A model generated the notes under the pieces. That model was given only the letters and a program-made list of their open reading frames with translations. It was not told where the DNA came from and searched no databases. Below are positions 59,277 to 64,000 of a DNA stretch of 64,000 nucleotides, piece after piece; position 1 is the stretch's first letter; every line of letters starts with the position of its first letter. Origin of the DNA: Quillaja saponaria (lineage: Eukaryota > Streptophyta > Magnoliopsida > Fabales > Quillajaceae); NCBI GenBank assembly GCA_029379385.1, contig CM055617.1, positions 10,201,532-10,265,531 on the forward strand, read 5' to 3'. Position numbers and translations under genes: made by a program.

Positions 59277-62200
59277 ATGCTTAGATTTCTTCTACAATGG
59301 ATGTTCATCATGTGCTTAGCTTTCACTTCTTCTTTTGCTCAACCAGGTGAGCTAGCTTCTTTACTCTTTTCCATTGTTTGCTCATTGAATTTAGTGGACG
59401 TATTAATAGGTGAATTCTCTAAGATTTTGAATTAGGAATTCAGAATTTTGCTTCATTGATGTTTCAATTTGTGTCAGTTGAAGACTAAAATGAGTGTAAT
59501 TTTCGATATGTAATGGTTACTTAATTTTTATTTTTTGGTTTTTGTTTGCTACCTGCATGATTTGGAGTGTGGTCATGAATGCATTAGCAGAATTGGAATT
59601 GAACGAAACCTCCTTTCCTCACTGTTCAGGTTTCTCGGTTTTATTAGGATCATAAATCATAATGCAAGAATCTATTAGATAACGTTTGGCATTGGCGAAA
59701 TTGCTTAAAGAAAAAAATCAAATGAAGCAAAAATTATTTGAAAAGGTAAAAAAAACATAACATTTTGTATATTCAAGTACTTGTTATCCTTTTCAGATTA
59801 ATAATGAGAACCTGTTGGAAGTGGAAATTGAGTTTTATGAACTGGGCTTATGGAAGTATTTGATTTAATTGAGTAGTGGAGTTGAAATTGCAATATTGGG
59901 TAAACAGGATATAGTCTATTGAGTCACGAAGAAGCTACCAGGACCTTCTGTCCTTGCACCCCACCCGAGGGTATGAACTATTTTGAATGTTGCTGTCCAA
60001 TTCAATAGTGCGATAATGAAAATGCTTATTGAGATCTATTGATTAAATGGAAAGGGTGTCTTTAAGTGATGACTGGTTTTCTTGAATATCTGAGTAGCAA
60101 GGAACCAGGAGAAGTGGTAGGCCAAACCAGATGATTCAAAACTATTTCTATAATTTCCGGGCTATAAAAATTTGTTGTTTTCTCAATATGATTTCTAAAG
60201 TCTAAATCTATGACTTCCCTGCAGCACCATTCACCATGCGCATAAGCTGTGGGGCTCGTCAAGATGTTCATACAAAACTAACCAATACTCTTTGGCGTAA
60301 GGACTTTGCATATACAGGAGGGCTATCCTGTAATGCTACTCGTTCAAGTTTTATTGCTCCTCCACTTAAAACTCTTCGATATTTCCCCTTGTCCGAAGGT
60401 CCTGATAATTGCTATAACATTAACATGGTGCCAAAGGGACATTATTCAGTCAGGATCTTCTTTGGGTTGGTTGCACGTCCTAATTTAAGCAACGAACCTC
60501 TATTTGATATCTCTGTAGAAGGCACTCAAATATATTCTTTGAAATCCGGTTGGACCAGTCATGAAGATCAAGCATTTGCCGAGGTCCTTGTGGTTCTTAC
60601 AGATGGTTCTGTCTCTCTCTGTTTTCATAGCACTGGCCATGGAGATCCAGCTATTCTCTCAATTGAGATTCTTCAAATTGATGATAGAGCATATTATTTT
60701 GGCTCACAGTGGGGTCAAGGGGTAATGCTCAGAACAGCCAAAAGACTGAGCTGTGGTATTGGACAGGCAAGGTTTGGTGTTGATTACAATGGCCATCCCT
60801 GGGGTGGAGACAGATTTTGGAGTCCTATTAAGACCTTTGATCAGAATTTTGATCGACCTAGATCTACTGAAAGTAGAATTAAACAGGCTGTAGCTTCACC
60901 AAACTTCTATCCAGAAGCTCTTTATCGAACAGCACTTGTTGGTACTGATAGTCAGCCTGATTTGGCATATACAATGGATGTGGATCCTAATAGAAACTAT
61001 TCTATTTGGTTACATTTTGCAGAAATTGATAGTTCAGTTACTGGTGTAGGGCAAAGAGTGTTTGACATCCTGATAAATGGTGATACTGCATTTGGAGATG
61101 TAGACATTGTCAAATTGAGCGGGGATCATTATACTGCTCTTGTGCTTAACAAAACTGTTACCGTAAATGGAAGAACGTTGACAATAACCTTGCAACCTAA
61201 AGATGGTAATCATGCCTTAATCAATGCTATTGAGGTCTTTGAAGTTATTACAGCCGAGCCCAAGACTTTACCAGAGGAAGGTACACATGCCAAACACACT
61301 CTGTTAGACTATTACATATTAACTTCTTTTGTAAACAAATGATAAACTTTCACAATATTATGTAGTTATAAAACAAGGCCAACTGTGTATGAGTGCAAGT
61401 ATATATATAGTTTGTATATGCATAAGTCGTGGTAGACTAGTAGGCTATAGTCATATGTTGCCACTCTATCAATCGCTAGAGCAGTAGAGCTTACCTTTTT
61501 TTTTTTCTTAATGAATATAAAATAAACTGTTGCTTGACAAGTTGCGGATATTTTTTCTTATTTTTTGTTGGTTTAATAAATTGATAATTGTTTTACTTAT
61601 TAAAAAATAATTGATAAATTATTCTATTACTCTAGTTAGGGTCTTACAGACATTAAAGATGACATTGGGGCTTCCTCTTAGGCTTGGGTGGAATGGCGAT
61701 CCATGTGTTCCACAACAACATCCATGGAGTGGTGCACTTTGCCAACTTGACAGAACTAGCAGCAAATGGGTTATTGATGGACTGTACTTCCTAAATCTTT
61801 TGGCCTTGTGTTTACGCTTTAATTTTTTGCTTTTGATTTCTATATTGCATCTACTACCTTTCCCATTTCATTTACTTTTTTCCAAATCCTACTGCATGGA
61901 ACTAAGTGGTGACAGTTTAAAGCTGTTTCCCAATCTGTTTTCTTGGTGTTCTGATTGGGCATTTTCGAGAAGGAGGGCTACCTCCTGTTATGAGACAAAA
62001 GCTTTCAGTTTAGAAATTCACACACAATCTTACATTTCAAACACTTGAACTTTATTTTTCAGACCCATATGTTTCGATTCACTCTGCTGGAAAGTTTGTC
62101 TCGGTAATTCGAATATTTACCAAGTGGCCTTGCTTCAACTTTTTATGTTTATCATGGGGTTGTTGTGAAAACGAACCCTGATTCCGAGGAAATGACATTT

Positions 62201-63394
62201 ATTGTTGTGTACTGAAACTTATATCTGCTAAAGTCTTTGTTTGTGGATTTATTAGAGTTACTGAACTACGAAGGATATTGTCTTTCTTCTCTAAAGAAGT
62301 ATTTGCTATGTTTTGTACCATACAGATTCATAGTATTGTCAAGTTCTGTTATGTTATGGTGACCTACTGTGTATTTGTGCCCTAATAATTGATTAAATCA
62401 CAAACAACTCAACATGATGATCTATTGTTCCCTACTAATTGATTAAGGAACATCCTCTGTTGTGTATTACTTTACTATTTTTAGTCCTTTTGGTGCAATA
62501 TTAATTGTTGTCTACATACCTTCCCTTCTCTTAAACCGACCTTGCCACTGGTTGCAGTTGAATTCAGGACTTGAAAGTTGAAACTCTTGGGACTTACCAA
62601 AGAAATGCCACCAGGTTATGAGGCCATTGCCTTTGTGTTGAAAAAAAATTATTGACAAACTGAGAAGTCACATATATATTATGAATGCCCGAGAGAGAGA
62701 GAAAATGTTTTTTCTTCTCCTTTTTGGAAGGTGTAAATAGTCATAATTAGTATGGCCTTGGAACATATAACTAATTCTCTGTATTGTTTATCCCTACGAA
62801 ATACCGGACGAAATAGAATGATAATGATCTTAGAAGGGGGATATAATGAAATTCTTTGATTGATTGCTCCTAGAGAAATGATCTGTTTTATTTGATTGAT
62901 GGGGACAACAAACAATTAATTTTCATTATAAAATGAAATTAGAAATTAATTCATAAATTATTATTGTAAATTAGTATGTTTTGAGGATTTGACCTTAATC
63001 TCTTTATGGACAGTGCTCTTGACAATCAAGATCTGAGGGGTTTCTTGCCAAATGACATATCGAGACTTAATCATCTTCAGAGCATGTAAGTTCCCTTGGT
63101 ATATTATCAACAGGATATCGCTGGAATAGTCACCCAAATCTACTGAGATTATTCAAATAAAATCTTGCACTATTTGATCACTCAAAGTGTTTTTCTTTTA
63201 AAAAATAAATAATAATAATCAAAGTTGTTGCATAAGACATTCTATTAGTGAGGAATCAGGATATAAAAATGCTTTATACTCATTTACTTGTTTCTTATTT
63301 TAGTTTAACTTGTGAATCTCAGAAACTTAAGTGGAAACAGTATTCATGGGGCCATTCCATCCTCACTTGGAACAATATTTAGCTTGGAAGTACT
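59277..63394 (+). CDS. RLP4: Malectin-like/LRR receptor-like protein, RLP4 type (3' end outside window)
   Basis: Secreted or plasma-membrane protein with an extracellular di-glucose-binding malectin-like domain followed by LRRs; in Arabidopsis RLP4 there is a C-terminal membrane helix and no kinase. Exons seen: 59277-59346, 60225-61280, 61636-61783, 63014-63085, 63323-63394; 472 codons plus two bases. The start MLRFLLQWMFIMCLAFTSS is a signal peptide. An in-frame ATG at 59229 would add 16 polar residues before it and is less likely. Residues ~28-375 form the malectin-like region (MRISCGARQDV, GPDNCYNI, KGHYSVRIFFGL, LHFAEID, INAIEVFEV). Then come the LGLPLRLGWNGDPC..HPWSGA linker and LRRs in 72-nt phase-2 exons (DNQDLRGFLPNDISRLNHLQ; NLSGNSIHGAIPSSLGTIFS). 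No further exon is visible from 63395 to 64000, so the last LRRs and membrane helix should lie beyond the edge. Confidence 0.92.
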
Positions 63395-64000
63395 GTAAGT
63401 GAAGCCTTTATATGCTCCTCTTGTATTTGTATTTTGTATGCTATCAGTTGTTTAGAATTTGAGTAAACAACTCTCCTCCACCAATATGATAGTGTATGGA
63501 AGGTTCTGATCTGTCAATGAATATAAAAGGAACTTTGACATAGTAACCGTTGTTTGGAATCTCTATTTTATCTGAAAATGGTTTGCATGTAGCTGATTTC
63601 CTCTGACTTTCTTATACCAACCAACACAAGCTGGCAAGCAGCTACATCAGTTATGTTGCACTTTGAAGTTTGAATTTTGCTTCTTCACCCATACTACAAA
63701 ATTATTCCATTAACATTGCATGTACTAAACTCTTACGCATCAATCGTATATATATGATATGCATGACTCAAAGCATGTTGGTGCTTAATCTAGAAAGTGA
63801 AAGTTCATGTTTTTATACTTCAATTAAGTGGCACTTCACCACACAGATCTGTGTTATCATGCAGTAAACTAGGTTTGATAGACATTATAGTGATCTTGAG
63901 ACATCATCCAGATAAATGTTTACAAGTTGATATGATATGCTCACAATGCATGGAAACTACTTAAAACCATATACCTGTAGAAGCGACAAGCTATGCGAGG
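63395..64000 (+). other. Intron of the RLP4-type gene, running off the window
   Basis: Begins GTAAGTG after exon 5 and shows no LRR-like reading before the window ends. Confidence 0.65.

Noticed and set aside
1..64000. CRISPR arrays, bacterial operons, integrons, tRNA or rRNA genes
   Set aside because: Looked for on both strands. The only regularly repeated units are short plant-type tandem repeats, and no tRNA-like fold beyond degenerate SINE boxes was seen.

Overview
The window is nuclear DNA of a flowering plant, almost certainly a eudicot. It is AT-rich, its genes are split by GT-AG introns, the spacers hold long AT microsatellites and A/T runs, and the gene families are plant-specific (Dof, SBP-box, dormancy/auxin-repressed protein, malectin-LRR protein, FRIGIDA-ESSENTIAL 1). 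I cannot name the species. Nothing bacterial, no CRISPR array and no tRNA or rRNA gene was seen.

Layout. 1-10 kb: repeat-rich spacer with a decayed plant-mobile-domain (PMD) gene between two diverged ~0.4 kb direct repeats and broken by an inverted-repeat element. 10.0-11.2 kb (-): Dof zinc-finger gene, two exons. 11.7-19.3 kb: spacer. 19.6-21.3 kb (+): short SPL3-type SBP-box gene with a miR156 site in its 3' UTR. 22.1-27.4 kb (-): eight-exon mitochondrial basic amino acid carrier (BAC1 type). 28-32.4 kb: MITE-like element and a degenerate Ty1/copia retrotransposon (-). 33.1-39.5 kb (+): ten-exon PRC1-type RING1 E3 ligase. 39.8-45.8 kb: AT-rich spacer with three tandem-repeat patches. 45.8-46.75 kb (-): dormancy/auxin-associated DRM1/ARP gene. 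48.5-49.1 kb (+): small intronless gene of unknown function. 51.9-56.7 kb (-): FRIGIDA-ESSENTIAL 1 (FES1) homologue carrying many frameshifts and stops, called a pseudogene. 57.4-58.05 kb (-): relic of an LRR receptor gene. 59.2 kb to the right edge (+): malectin-like/LRR receptor-like protein (RLP4 type), cut by the window end.

Context. From memory, Arabidopsis has SPL3, BAC1, a DRM1-like gene and FES1 side by side (AT2G33810-AT2G33835). The same four families occur here in the same order, with a RING1 gene and a copia relic between BAC1 and DRM1, so this looks like a conserved microsyntenic block. Several members bear on developmental timing (SPL3/miR156, FES1 as FLC activator, RING1 in Polycomb silencing, DRM1 as dormancy marker). 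The strongest unusual observation is the decay of FES1 inside this otherwise intact block.

Splice sites were placed by hand from GT/AG signals, reading-frame continuity and recalled family sequences. Coding lengths of all intact multi-exon genes close in frame.
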